Below the pieces are notes generated by a model. The model did no database searches. It worked only from the letters and a program-made list of their open reading frames with translations, and had not been told where the DNA came from. Positions 10,589 through 22,201 of a DNA stretch of 64,000 nt are shown one piece after another. The stretch comes from Tretioscincus oriximinensis. Taxonomy: Eukaryota; Chordata; Lepidosauria; Squamata; Gymnophthalmidae. Position numbers and translations under genes: made by a program. The stretch spans positions 789,636 to 853,635 of the forward strand of contig JAJVDF010000437.1 of assembly GCA_022410635.1 (NCBI GenBank), written 5' to 3'. Every line of letters starts with the position of its first letter. Position 1 is the first letter of the stretch.

Positions 10589-12184
10589 AGTTATAAGGTT
10601 TGGAGTGGAAACAGCCCGGATTTTTTTTAGAAGAAAAGAAGCACTCTTAGGACTTTTCTAAAAAATGATAAAACTAGTGACAATCTGCAATATCTTTTGA
10701 GTCAATTTACTGTATTATATTTGGACTGGTTTGTTTTATTCTTGGTTTTGCTTTGTTCTTGGGAATCTTTAAATCCTTGTTCTATATTTATTTATACATC
10801 ACTGACAATTGACTACATTATCAGTTTGGCAGTCTATTTCAGGACAGACTTTAGAAGGACATAAGAGGAACACTATCCTGTCAACCAATTGGCAACCAAT
10901 TGCTTCTAGAGAACTCAGTTTCTGAAGCAAATTTATTCAATAGTACATATTTTGATTATAGTCCTTAACATGTTTAAGAATTAATGTTATATGCACAGTG
11001 AACCATTTTCTGGTTGGTACATTCTGGTTCAGTAAACATTTTCAAGCTTTCATCCTGGTGGGAGTCTCCTTTTAAAATTTTGGATTTATGCTCCTTTTAT
11101 TGTTCAGACATCTCCAGAAGGACTGCAGATACTTCGCCAAAGGCACATTTAAAACCTCTCATAAGGTTTCAAGTCAGGTTTTTTTCCCATCAACCCAGGA
11201 GATGATATCACAAATGATGTCACTTCTGACTACACTCAGGAAGTGACATCAAAAAAATTCAACACATGTTTTATGCACACACACAGTCCCCATCAAGTGA
11301 GTACTGGCACCGTTTTTTCTAGAAAAAAAGCACTGACTATATGTCAGTACAAGTATCTTTGATGAATTAGTTTAACAAGAAATAAGATGGATAGTTAAAA
11401 TATGAAGAACTAAGCTGTCATGTTTCAATCAAAATAATTGCTTATAGAACATTTTTGAGCACATACATACATGTGCGTGTGTGTGTGTGTATATATCATT
11501 TTAATTGGTCCTCAAGAATTTTCCCAGACTGCTGTAAATACCTGCTGAGGAAGTTTTATTGATCCAAAATGGTGATCCAAAGAAGTGAATAGTAATTTTA
11601 ACAAAAAAATGTATCTTAGGTTTATTAGAATTTATTGGAAGAAAATTATCTGCACTATTTTTTTTTAAAAAAAACTAGAAAATAATCATGCCTGAGCTTA
11701 ATAGAGAGAAAAATGTATCATCTGCATAAAGCAGATCTTTCTGTTACTCATTTTAAATAACACATTTGAATATATATTAAAAAGAGTATATGCGTGCAAG
11801 GAGACAGCCTTGTTAACACCAGATGCCATAGAATTATCATCAGTAAAAAAAAACTTGTTATTATATCTAACGCAGTTTGGCTGCAGTCATATGACAACAA
11901 AAAATAATAATCCGTTTGAGGACATTTGAGCTGCTGAGCTCACATACTTAACGATATAATGCAATTGTCTTGTTTTTCTCACAAATCTCAGACTACTGAA
12001 AAGTACTTTATTATATCCATTCTGTTTGTCATTTCCACCTCCCCAACTTTGTATTTCTTTGAAGCAAACAGTCCTATTTAGCCTCCTTTTTCCTTTATTC
12101 ATATAAAAAGTTACATTTGCAGCTTCTGGTTCGTTGTCACATCATATAAATGGCTCGATTATGAAAGCCACTGTTGCTGCTGCC

Positions 12185-12515
12185 TGCAGGCACGAATGGC
12201 TCAGTAGGAGGCACAAATGGCTCAGTCGCTAAGGAAACGGTCTCTCACCTGAGAGATCGGGTTTCAAAGCCCTGTGTCGGGCATGGGAAGTGGTGAGCAC
12301 CTTCTCCTATCCTGTAGCTAAAGCCAACCCAGCTATTCAAAAGCAAGAATTGCAAGAAATTGCAACTGACTGCAAGTAGATAAATGGGAACTGTCGCAGC
12401 CTGGTGGGGAAGATAGAATGTAAGCCTTTGGGCAAAATACCCTTGTAAGCAGCTTTGAGTCCCTTTGAAAGGTGAGAAAAGTGGGGTATAAGAACCCAAT
12501 TCTTCTTCTTCTTTT
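12185..12515 (+). mobile_element. tRNA-derived SINE
   Basis: A-box-like ATGGCTCAGTCGCTAAGG and B-box-like GGGTTTCAAAGCCC about 35 nt apart at the 5' end, an unrelated body, and a tail with CTTCTT units. A second body copy lies at 54350-54515. Likely the squamate-type tRNA SINE; family name not certain. Confidence 0.7.
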
Positions 12516-12700
12516 TTAAGCTGTTTCAGAGAAATAGCCATGTTAGTCTAGTAGAAAGTCCAGCAAAGGTGCTAGTAGCACTTTGAGACTAAAAGGAGAA
12601 AAATGGGTGGCATAAGAAGTAGACGTTTCTACGAAAGCTTATGCCACTCATTTTTCTCATGTTAGTCTCAAAGTGCTACTAGCGCCTTTGCTGGATTTTT
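12516..12700. repeat. Inverted-repeat element with GTGCTACTAGC arms
   Basis: Left arm around 12558-12620 (CCAGCAAAGGTGCTAGTAGC..) pairs with 12640-12692 (..GCTACTAGCGCCTTTGCTGG). Related copies at 26030-26190, 41685-41770 and 54940-55085. Confidence 0.7.
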
Positions 12701-13775
12701 TTAAACTGTATTATAGAAATCCCAGAACACTAAGACCTGCTTTAGAGGTATGGCTGCCAAAATAATATCTATTCTCTATTATGGAGCAGAAATATGGGGT
12801 TTGCAGAAACTTGAAGTCTTCCACCTAAAATACCTATGTGCCTTTCTAGGAGTTTCAAGCTCCAGCTTATCAGCAGCAGTTTAGGGCAAAATTAGGAGTG
12901 TCATCATTAGAATGCCAAATCTTAAGTGGTCAATTTAACTATTAGGTTAAGCTTGATCATATGAACCGGCAAAGACTTCCAAGACTTTTCCTAGAAGATC
13001 AATCTAAAAACTTACTTAAATTACTTTGGCTTGCTAAGATGATCAATCAAACAGCTCACATAGGTCTTCCACTACACTTCCTAAACAACCTAGGCATAAA
13101 GGCCAAATCGGTACTTAAACAACACGCCCTTGATGTAGCCATGCAGAATGATCTTACATAACTCAATCTAAATCTATCACATATTTGGCTGAATACAAAT
13201 ATCAAATAAATTTAGAAAAGTATCTTACAATTCCGAATCCCATGCCACTGTGAAAACAGTTTACATTGGCCAGATTAAATCAGTTGGACATTGCACTGAA
13301 ATCCGGCCAATTTCATAAAGAGCAAAGAGTAGACAGATGTTGTATACAGGGTGATTTGGCTGTAGAGGACACAGCACACTTTTGATTGGAATGTCCAGCT
13401 TACCAGGAACTAAGGCAACCATTTTTAGCTCTTCTTTTGCATGCCCACCAGTTTCTAAATAAAGAGGCTCAAGTCCCTGTGCTACTCCAGGGATTGGGCA
13501 GGTCCACCATCATTGGAGTTAGTCTACACATTATTAGGGCTTCCAGAATCCGATTAAAGTTTTGGGAACAAGTTTCTAAGTCTCAAGGTCTATAGTCTAC
13601 TGATTACAGATCTGGGTATTGTTACTTACTAGGCTGATTAATCAATGTTTTTAATTGATGCCATTTGTATAAGATTGTTAATCATATTTTATTTTATTTT
13701 AGTCTGATTTCTTTTATATTTTGATATTTTTTTTGATAAGGTCAAAGGACTAATCAATAAATCTAAATCTAAAAC
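12690..13775 (+). mobile_element. LINE 3' region (RT C-terminus) with broken frames
   Basis: Readable pieces: AAKIISILYYGAEIWG (about 12750), 12961-13161, and 13386-13595, which begins ECPAYQELRQPFLALL after a VDRCCIQGD..EDTAHF stretch, i.e. the Cys/His motif that closes many LINE ORF2 proteins. Ends in short AATCTAAATCTAAA units near 13757-13770. Stops and shifts between pieces; dead. Family undecided. Confidence 0.65.
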
Positions 13776-15285
13776 CATATAAAAACATAATTGTGCACAT
13801 TTGATTAGGTTCTTCTGCTACTGGTAGAGTACTTTTGGGGTGGGAATGTTAAGAAGGAGGGGAAAGGCCTTATGGAAATACCTCCAAACTAGATCTGGTG
13901 ACAGAAGAGGAGAACAAACCTACGAACCTTAGGGCAAGATTAAAAAATCAAGGACAGCCTTTCAGCTCTGGTCCTTTCTGGTTAAGATCAAGAAATGTTT
14001 TGGCAATGCAGCCAGACAGGTATTTCCTATCTTCTCAAGCTCCTGTCCCATTTCCTTGAGAGCCAAAAGGTGAGCTGACAACAAGGAAAACAATCGTAGA
14101 AGAAGGGGTTGGGAAAGATTGGAGCCCTTGGTTTGGCTGCAGCTTCTTTTCAAGGCTGCCCTTTCCTTGGGTTCCAGCCTGTATAAAACTTATTATGTAT
14201 AACTACTATATAAATCCATTGCATTGTAAGTGCTAAAAGATCCAGTCTTCTCCCAACCCCAATCATACAGCTAGGGAAACCCCATCAGTTGCAGAAAAAG
14301 CAAAATAAACCGAAATGGAGGATAAATGNTGTGTGTCTCTCTGTGTGTATGTCTCTCTATGAGTGTGTGTGTGTTTAGTATTGTGTGGAAAGAAAGAAGT
14401 GTTGGACAATGGTGCCATCCTCTAGAATAATTACAAGATCCAGCATTGGGCAAGAGGGAAATAGAAACCTTTAATCTGCTCCCCCACAACTCACCTTAAC
14501 TCAACCTAATGAGCTTAGTGCTGACAAAATCAAATTAAAGGATAGTTTCTTTCCTAAGATAGTTACTTTCCAAGAAGGATAATCCACAAGAGACATATAG
14601 CTTTTTGCATGTAATTCATTGAACCAGAAGGATTGAAGCAGGATTAAAGTTAAGATATGGTTGCAGTCTTGGTGTACAGGGTTCTGAGAAGAAAAGTTAA
14701 TCCTTTATCAGGAAGGAAGGCTTCCAGCTTGCCTCAGAATGTCTTTCTTAGAACTTAAGCAAAACCAGCTTTTATGTTCACAAAGGCTGCACAGACTTTG
14801 CCATTATAAAGGAGTATTTTCCATGCCTGAAGGTTTTTATCAAAAAGATAAAATTTGATTATAAGCAAGAAACTAATTAGTGATTAAAACACCTTATATA
14901 TAATACATTCACAATCATTAATGGTCTTAATAGGAAGGGCTGTCTATTTTACCTTGTTTTAGCCCACTGGAATTTCNCCAAGGCTATTAGTTACTATCAA
15001 GAAAGCAGCTAAGAAAGGGAGCCACCAGTCCAATAACATTTGAGAAGTCTATGCTTTTCATGGTTTGCACCGAGAGATTAATCTTTGAATTCCCAATTTA
15101 TACTGGCTCTAAGATTGGAGGCCCTCAAGATTTATTTTAGACATTGTATCATTTTGCTTATTAGATTATTATTTTCATGAGTTCAAGGGTCACTGCAAAT
15201 GATTATTGCAAATGAAATTAAAACATTCTTGTTGCTTGGGAGAAAGCTACGGCCAGCCTAGACAGATGCTTTGGAACTGTGGAGA
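13776..15285. other. Intergenic, nothing recognised
   Basis: A TG-rich stretch near 14330-14372; no supported gene. Confidence 0.5.
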
Positions 15286-15289
15286 AATG

Positions 15290-15575
15290 GAGATCAAGCA
15301 GATAAAGTCAGTAAATACTAAAAGAAATCAATCCTGACNGCTCATTGGAAGAACAAATACTAAAGCCAAAACTCAAACATGAGAAAACAGGATTCATTGG
15401 AAAGATCTTGATACTGGATGGGAAGATTGAAAGTAAAAGAAGATGGGGGCAGATGAGGATGAGAATAGATAAACACAACAAACACAATCCTAGGAAGAGT
15501 TTGGGAAGCAGTGAGCATGGTGTGCTATGATCCACGGAGTCACAAGAAGTTGGTCATGACTGAATAACTTCGAAA
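15290..15575 (+). mobile_element. RTE-BovB-like LINE, 3' end of ORF and tail
   Basis: The frame at 15345-15530 reads LILDGKIESKRRWGQMRMRI, matching the BovB ORF2 C-terminal pattern (LMLGKIEGKRRRGRQRMRW). It is followed by remnants of GVTKSRTRLSD-type sequence in the tail (CACGGAGTCACAAGAAGTTG). Truncated 5'. Confidence 0.7.
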
Positions 15576-16950
15576 ACATGTAGAAATAGATGATCCATTT
15601 GCGAACACAATTGGTGGTTGGCTTAGTGTACTGAAATCTTATTTATCATGTCCTAGAAGGCCTTGGGATCTTTATTCAAAGAAGCAATTATAAACAAGGT
15701 TTTTGAGCTTGCTTTCTCCTGTTCAGAAATTTATATTATTATTCTTACAGTAACTNGTGAGCAAGTAATAAATCTCAAAAATAGTGTAAGTCTTCAGAAA
15801 GTATTTGGAGGATACTTAACCAGTATAACTATTTTGAGGTCCTCCAGCTAACATAAATATAGAGGATCAAATTGGTTAGATTTCCAATGTGGTGAAGGTG
15901 GAGAGTCAATTTACTAGTGACATGGAAGTACATCCTTGNTTTGCCTCACTCAGTGACTTTTTCCCGGGTTATACCTTTACTTTTAAAACTTCTTCAGTTC
16001 ATCTTAAGTCCAAAATAATGAGCTTAATCTGCTTTTTGGACTAAACCCAATTCTTCATTTCTGAAGATGAACCAAAGAAAGATTAAAGTAAACATGTGAG
16101 CAGGCTTTTGCCAGCTACAATATGTATCAAACAGAGTTAAAAATCTCTTCTGGATGCCCTCAGACCCTTTCTAAAACATCTAGATATATAAGCTATATGT
16201 AAAAGGTTTATGTCAGTTACAAGATGTTTATGATCTTCCTCTTGTAAAGTTGGCTAACCTCTCTGTTGACTCCAACAATAGAATGATTCCACATTTTTTC
16301 TACTGAATTCTATAAACTGCTCATCTAAGATTCAATGTAAGAAAAGGTTTTACTGATTTTAGGACAAAGTTGTTAGTGTTTGCAAGAGTGGAGGGAAATA
16401 TGGGACGTGGATCTAAAATAGAAACTGAATAGACAATGAATAGTTAAAATTAAGTTAAAATGCATAATTAAAATATAAATTAAAATTTATATTAATATAA
16501 TGAAAACAGTAAAATATAATAAAATTCAGATTAAAGTTTATTACTCTATGGTATAAGACACCGATTAAAATTACTCACTTGAATAATAATATCCACACCA
16601 ACTGTTTGCATTGCAACTAGATCTGCGGGGATTTTGTCTTTGCCTGTCATCTTGATACTTAACGTTTAACAATATTGCTCATGGTCATCTCAATTAAAAC
16701 ATATCGTTTTCAAAAATTAATCGGTGGAGTACTTGAAATGTTGCCGTTTAGAGAGGGAGATTCAGGTATGCTTGAAACCTATACGCTAGTGCCCCCAGGA
16801 AAGAATGTTACTTGGAGAATAATTAGCATGCAAAAGATGTACTTTTTAACTTGAATGCCCATTCTGTGATAAAAAGATACAAAAGCAGACAGGAAATAGA
16901 TTATTCAAGAAGTAATTATCATTCCACTTTAAATTTATAGTGTTCACTAT
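15576..16950. other. Intergenic, AT-rich; nothing recognised
   Basis: 16440-16520 is strongly AT-rich. 15975-16075 is a weak, imperfect inverted repeat related to the element at 23652. Confidence 0.45.
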
Positions 16951-17850
16951 AAGGCTGCGTGCACACAGCAATTTTCTTACTCAATCAGGGCAAGATGAGG
17001 GAGGTTCTGGCACACGTGTTCCGTGTCTTTCAGCAGTCATCTCGCAATAAATGCCATTTATCTCGGAATAAACTATGGCTGGGATATTCAGGCGTAATTC
17101 CTGAGAACATCCGTCTTCTCGCGGCCAACCTCCGTCCTCTCGCAGCCATTCCCCATCTTCTAGTATGTGCACAAAAGGCATGGGAGGTTAAAGAAAGGAC
17201 GCAGCAGTAGTTGTCAAAAGGACTGCACTGACAGGCTGCATCCACAGGGAGCCAATCTGTTCCTCGGAATAGGAGCCTGCCAACCAAATGCTAGTGTAGA
17301 CTATGGCTGGTCCAATGAGTTGGCAAGCTCCTATTCCGAGGGACAGATTGGCTCCCTGTGGATGCAGCCTGACAGTGCAGTGCAGTCCTTTTTGACAGCT
17401 ACTGCGTTAGGAAATTCTGCGGAAGCAAAAAAGAGGAGGCGGAGACGGCCGCGTTCTGCTGGCCCCATCAATTCGGAGCCTAGTCCTGGGTAACATTTTG
17501 GGACGGAGCTTGGTCATCAACATGCCAAAATGTCCCAAAATGTTACCCAGAACTGGGCTCCATATGGATGGGGCCAGCAGAACGTGGCTGTCTCCGCCTT
17601 CTCTTTTTTGCTTCGGCAGAATTTCCTCTAGCCAGACCTCTGCCTGCTTTTGGGGGCTGCTGCTGACAGACTGACTTCTAGGAGGACGCGAATGATCCTC
17701 CAATGGCAGCCCCAGCCCCCGAAAGCAGGCAGTAGGCGTTTGTGCACGAGATTGCTATATTCTGGAATAGAGCTTCATGTGCACAAACGCAATTGCTAAT
17801 ATTCCAGAATATAGCTTTGTGGTGTGCACAGACATGTGATTCTATATTCC
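16950..17850. mobile_element. Composite palindromic element: chain of four hairpins
   Basis: Hairpin 1: arms 17204-17286 and 17319-17405. Hairpin 2: arms 17408-17502 and 17533-17630. Hairpin 3: about 17640-17664 with 17707-17730. Hairpin 4: GCGTTTGTGCAC at 17736-17747 with 17779-17790, interleaved with 17754-17768/17800-17814. GC-rich against its surroundings. Possible TIR-like ends containing GTGCACACAGC (16960) and GTGTGCACAGAC (17821). Reading frames here are accidental. Class unknown; non-autonomous DNA element suspected. Confidence 0.65.
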
Positions 17851-18464
17851 GGAATACATGATTTGTATTACTTTATAATTACATTGATAAAGGTAACTTT
17901 GTGGCATTTGTCTGCACATTGGCATGACTCATAGTGAACAAGGCTACTTCCCCACTACAAGTTTTAAATCACTTTTTTAAAAAAGTGAGGCAACACATTC
18001 ACAAGTATGTCCCCATTTACCTTCAGTCTTCCTCACAGTTCCATCTCTGTTCTTATCTTACCACATCCTAGCAATACTCATAACATCACAAGCACCAGAA
18101 ATCATTGCTTCATATACCTGGCTACAAGCCCTAGCATTCTTTGCAAGCCTACATATAGTTCCCAAGCATTCTCTGCCAGCCATCAGCCAATGAGCGTTTT
18201 ATAAGTTACATATTCAAAGTCGAGAGGAAGCTTTCTTTTGGACTTTACAAAATGGAGGCTGCTAAACTGCATGAAATGCAGTGGCTATTTACTCCACAGC
18301 AAAGACCTTTAGAGCGAGTGAAATGCTGGGCATACATAGTTCCATGGGGCAGACACAAGGTAAAAATCGCCTACAAAATGCAGGGAATAAAATGTGGGGA
18401 TCAGGCTCAAGTTACGAGATTAAAGCAATGGTGCTTAGTTGCCAGTGCTCCAAACACTCCTAGG
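17851..18464. other. Intergenic, nothing recognised
   Basis: Short open frames only; none resembles a known protein. Confidence 0.45.
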
Positions 18465-18612
18465 CTACATTCACACATGCATTTCTAAGCTATCTTTGGT
18501 CCTTAAGAACTAAAGTGAAAACAAGAAAAAACAGGAAAAATGTTTCTTTTTCTAATTTTCAGTCCTGTTATTAAGGACTGAAGATGGTTTAAATGTAGAA
18601 GTATGTATGTGA
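18465..18612. repeat. Foldback element, family of 23652
   Basis: Left half with TAAGCTATCTTTGGTCCTTA pairs with right half AAGGACTGAAGATGGTTTAA; older than the 23.65-kb copy. Confidence 0.6.
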
Positions 18613-21600
18613 TCATGGCACTTTGGTGTTACTGCACAATGATGGGATGAACTATATCCCTATATCATGAATTCTCTACCCAGTGAGCAGTACAACAGAT
18701 TCCTTTACTTTATGTAGTCAATGGTTGTTGACCACAAATAACTCTTCCTTGCATTGCTTTAGATGCATTAGAGCCAGAGTGCTGACTATTTGTATCCAAG
18801 CCTGCATTTCCAGATACACCATCCCCAACACCCATTTATATCCTCACATTCCAACCATAATTACAGTTGGGATGTGGCTCACCCAAAACTAATGTGCTAC
18901 TGTTTCCATGGGGGGAAAAAGATGCAACTTCCCAGAACACGTTTGCTGCTCTCATTAACAATCGAGGACATTATAACTTCCTAGTGATGGAACAANCTTC
19001 TGGAATATACTTTTCACATGTACAGTGCATGGGTTTTTTTCAGGTTTCAGCTTACAGGTGTATCACAACAAGCACGTTGCTCTCACGTTAGTTACTTCTC
19101 ACATCATTGCCTTCTGAATAATCTTTATTCAGTTTTCTCTTCAGTTTTTTGCTTCTCTGACTTCCCAGCATTAGTTTCCTCCTATTNAAAAAGTCCTTCC
19201 TGTGTTAAACATCGCCGCCTGCTGGGTATTTTTTCCTTTCACTTCTTCAGCCCCTTTCGGTTGAGACCTTGGATTTTTTTCTTTTTTCTTTCTTTTCATT
19301 TTGCTTGTGCTCCAATCAGACATACCCTTTTATCAAGATGTTGCCATTTTTCTCATTTCCTTTGCAGCTTGATTCGTGGGCCTGCCCTCTCTTCAAAGTT
19401 TTGGTGCCATTTCTATGGAGCTCAAGTCAACCAAATCATGCTTGCTCTTAACTCTCTGCCAGTGCTCTTAGAAGCTGTCTTGGAAATTATTCTGGGTGCC
19501 CTCTGCAAAGGACAGTGGGCTGTACACTGCCACCAATATTCCTTCTGCTGTGACTGCCATCTTGCATTTGCTGCCCAATTGCTCTGATTAATCTTTAACT
19601 TTGCACGCACGTTTTGTGACTAGATGCAGCAGTGCTTTANTCCAGAATATGCAAATATGTGTCTGGAGACTGTACACATTTGTTCAGTCTCAATGCCACC
19701 ACAATCAAATTGATTGCTCTGGAGATGCTGCCAGGCTCCTTCAGAACATCTTTAGTTCAGGAATACAGATTGGGGTTCACATCATGCTTTAGCCTCTTTC
19801 CTCCTCCCCTCTGACCTGGAACAAGAGGTGAAATATGGAGACCTTCCCAGAGGGCACACTCTTCTGAATATCATTTTTCTTTAGAGGATACATACAAACA
19901 ACTTGCCTAAATGTGAAATTTCTAAGCACAACCAGCAATCTTCAGCCTCCCCTGGTGGGCCACAAGAACAAATGCAGTGGTCCAGTTTTAGACAGAGTTC
20001 TCTAGAAGAACCTGCTGAAGTTGATTCTAAGTCAGGTATGTGCTGTGTCTGAAGACATTCCTCCCTTTTTTCTTTTTTTCAATAACACCTATATCCTATT
20101 TATCCCTGCTCGGAAAAGTAGGCTAAAAATAGTTCTGGTTGTTACAAAGCATCCAAGGCTCTTCTGGGGTTTGTCTGGGATATGAATGATTTCAGAACTA
20201 GTGGAAGAATTAGCCCATTATGTTACAGTAATATAACAGATGCTACCCTCTCCTCCCCCTTGTTCCCATNCATGCTTCCAGTCCCTCCCTCCCTTATCCC
20301 CACCCATCTTCCTTTCACTTGCTGCTTCTTTCATTACTTATTTTCATTTTCCTTCCTTTCCATATTTTTCTTCTTCCTATTTTGCCCATGGGCTGTAATT
20401 TACTTACTTACTTTAATCCTCCTCTTCCTTCAGCTATTTGGGGTTTTATAAAAGCAATAAAAATATTAATATCTTCTTAGTACTACTGGTAGCTATATTT
20501 TGCCTAAATACAGCTCTCGTTCTGGATTGAAATTTTGGTATGCCATGCCCCAATTTCCGTACCACCCAAAAACCTCTTGTGCGGTCGCCCATTCTTTTCT
20601 TTCTAGATTAGGCTCCATCCATGGACCCCCCACTCTTTTGTTTCTGAGCCACGCCCACATCCACCCCTAGCCCCATCCACACTACCCAGAAATTATCACT
20701 GGCAGAAAACTCATTCAATTTGAATTTAATCTCTTTCTCACCCTAGACTATGGAAGTGAGAATGGGACCTGTGATGCAATTTTATGTATCTGAAGTTCTC
20801 TCACCTGCCTTTTGATTCTTTTTACCATGGGTGTAGTTTTAATTCTTGTTTTTCAATCAGCTTATAATTATAAGGTTTGGACATAATGTAATTGACAAAC
20901 AATTTTTTAAAACTAATATCACTCACCCACTAGGATGAGTAATGCTTGGAAGGAAGTTGCTCCAGAAAGCAGCCTACATTTTTTTCTATTCTATGTCTCC
21001 TGCCTCTTATTTTCCAAACATAATCCTGAGCCCATGGCTAGATAGGCTAAAGGATTGTTCTGTCCTTATTCTGTTTCAGAAAGGAGTCTAAGGAATTTGC
21101 TGCCCATATGTCATGGCCTGTGCTAGTCTAAAGTGGCATGTGGACAATGGCCCCCTGAGATTAGAGTTAGCACATAAAAACCAGGATAGGAGTTTGCACC
21201 TGTAAAGGATGTGAAAAAGTGATCTCACCCCAGATGATACAGCACTGTAAGCTGCCCCTGGCAAAAATTCCATACTTTCAGAACTGTTAAAACTGCTCAC
21301 ACCTACCCAGGTTTTCCTGTAGTAATCCTACCTTAGATGCCTTTTTGGGATAGAATAAGGCCTAATATACTTTGAGCCTCATTTCTGTCAAATATAGAAA
21401 GCTACAGAGTTATGGGATCTAAAGTCTATCAATAGTTACAGGACCATAGGTTCCTTGTCCTGTGCTACAGGAAGATAAATGCAATTAGGAAAAAAAAANC
21501 AAATAATTACGGCAATCTGCACACAAAGCAATGATAACATTGCAGGTATTTTACAATTTCTACAGGTGATAAGGAAACAAGATATTTGTACAAACGTCAC

Positions 21601-21725
21601 ACCATAACCAGTTAGTATGAACAACTCTTGTGCAATAGTGGAAACAAATTTAAAAGACTAAGATAATCACTATGAGATTTATTTGGAATATTGTCCCCAA
21701 GAAGCAAAGATAAGTTTTTAAACTA
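18613..21725. other. Intergenic, nothing recognised
   Basis: Pyrimidine-rich in 20245-20440. Long frames here are uninterrupted by chance and show no family motif. Confidence 0.45.
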
Positions 21726-21729
21726 TTGT

Positions 21730-21803
21730 AGTTGTTAACCGCCCTGAGACCTTCAGGTATACAGCAGTATAAAAATGCAAATAAATAAACAAACAAACAT
21801 ATA
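21730..21803 (+). repeat. Repeat tail ending in (AAAT/AAAC)n
   Basis: AACCGCCCTGAGACCTTCAG followed by a short body and AAATAAATAAACAAAC; this type of tail is common in squamate SINE/LINE repeats. Confidence 0.5.
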
Positions 21804-21942
21804 AATAATCAACTTGTAAATTAGGGAGGCACAAGACAACTTGTTAAGGAGAAGCAAAACTCAGCTGTCCCCTTCAGAGACTGGGCTTTTTTGTCCCACT
21901 GACCTTGCAATGTGGTTATGTGCAAGGAATTATGTCAACAAA

Positions 21943-22201
21943 ATGGCCCACAACTCAACAGGTTTATGGACACCAAGGGTATAAATGGATACTAGTATGG
22001 ATGTCTGGATGTTGCCTGCGGGATGGAGCCACAAGCAGGACTCCTGAGATACCATTTGCAGGGAGTCATGAACAGGTGCATATTTTGCTTTCCTCTGTTT
22101 GGACTGCCCAGGTGCATCTGGTGGGCCTCTGTGTGAAACAGAATGCTGGACTTGATGGGCTGTGGCCTTATCCAATATGGCTCTTCTTATGTTCTTATGT
22201 T
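21943..22201 (+). mobile_element. CR1-like LINE tail, ATGTTCTT family (copy 2)
   Basis: Contains TTTATGGACACCAAGGGTAT, GGGAGTCATGAACAGGTGCA and ends in TTCTTATGTTCTTATGTT. Shared with the copies near 27.5, 47.7 and 48.5 kb. Confidence 0.7.

Larger units (their letters stand above)
9250..11900 (-). mobile_element. Degenerate LINE on the minus strand, interrupted by foldback copies D and E
   Basis: On the minus strand, around 11690-11800, traces of RT box QGCLLA and then LLYADDTFFS are readable. Around 9370-9480 a C-terminal knuckle-like CPYP..CNNG..ESVKHLLCNF is readable. Many stops. Family not determined; the YADD spacing and end motif argue for a LINE of a kind different from CR1. Boundaries approximate. 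Confidence 0.5.

Noticed and set aside
12200..12275. Possible tRNA gene (A and B boxes)
   Set aside because: No complete cloverleaf or proper acceptor pairing could be seen, and the sequence continues into a SINE body with a second copy elsewhere.
17167..17703. Open frames of about 100 residues on both strands
   Set aside because: They run through the hairpin arms; the palindromic structure explains them better than coding.
19018..19587. A 189-residue open frame rich in Phe, Ser, Cys and Leu
   Set aside because: Pyrimidine-rich sequence, contains an N, no recognisable domain, overlapping frames equally open; not supported as a gene.
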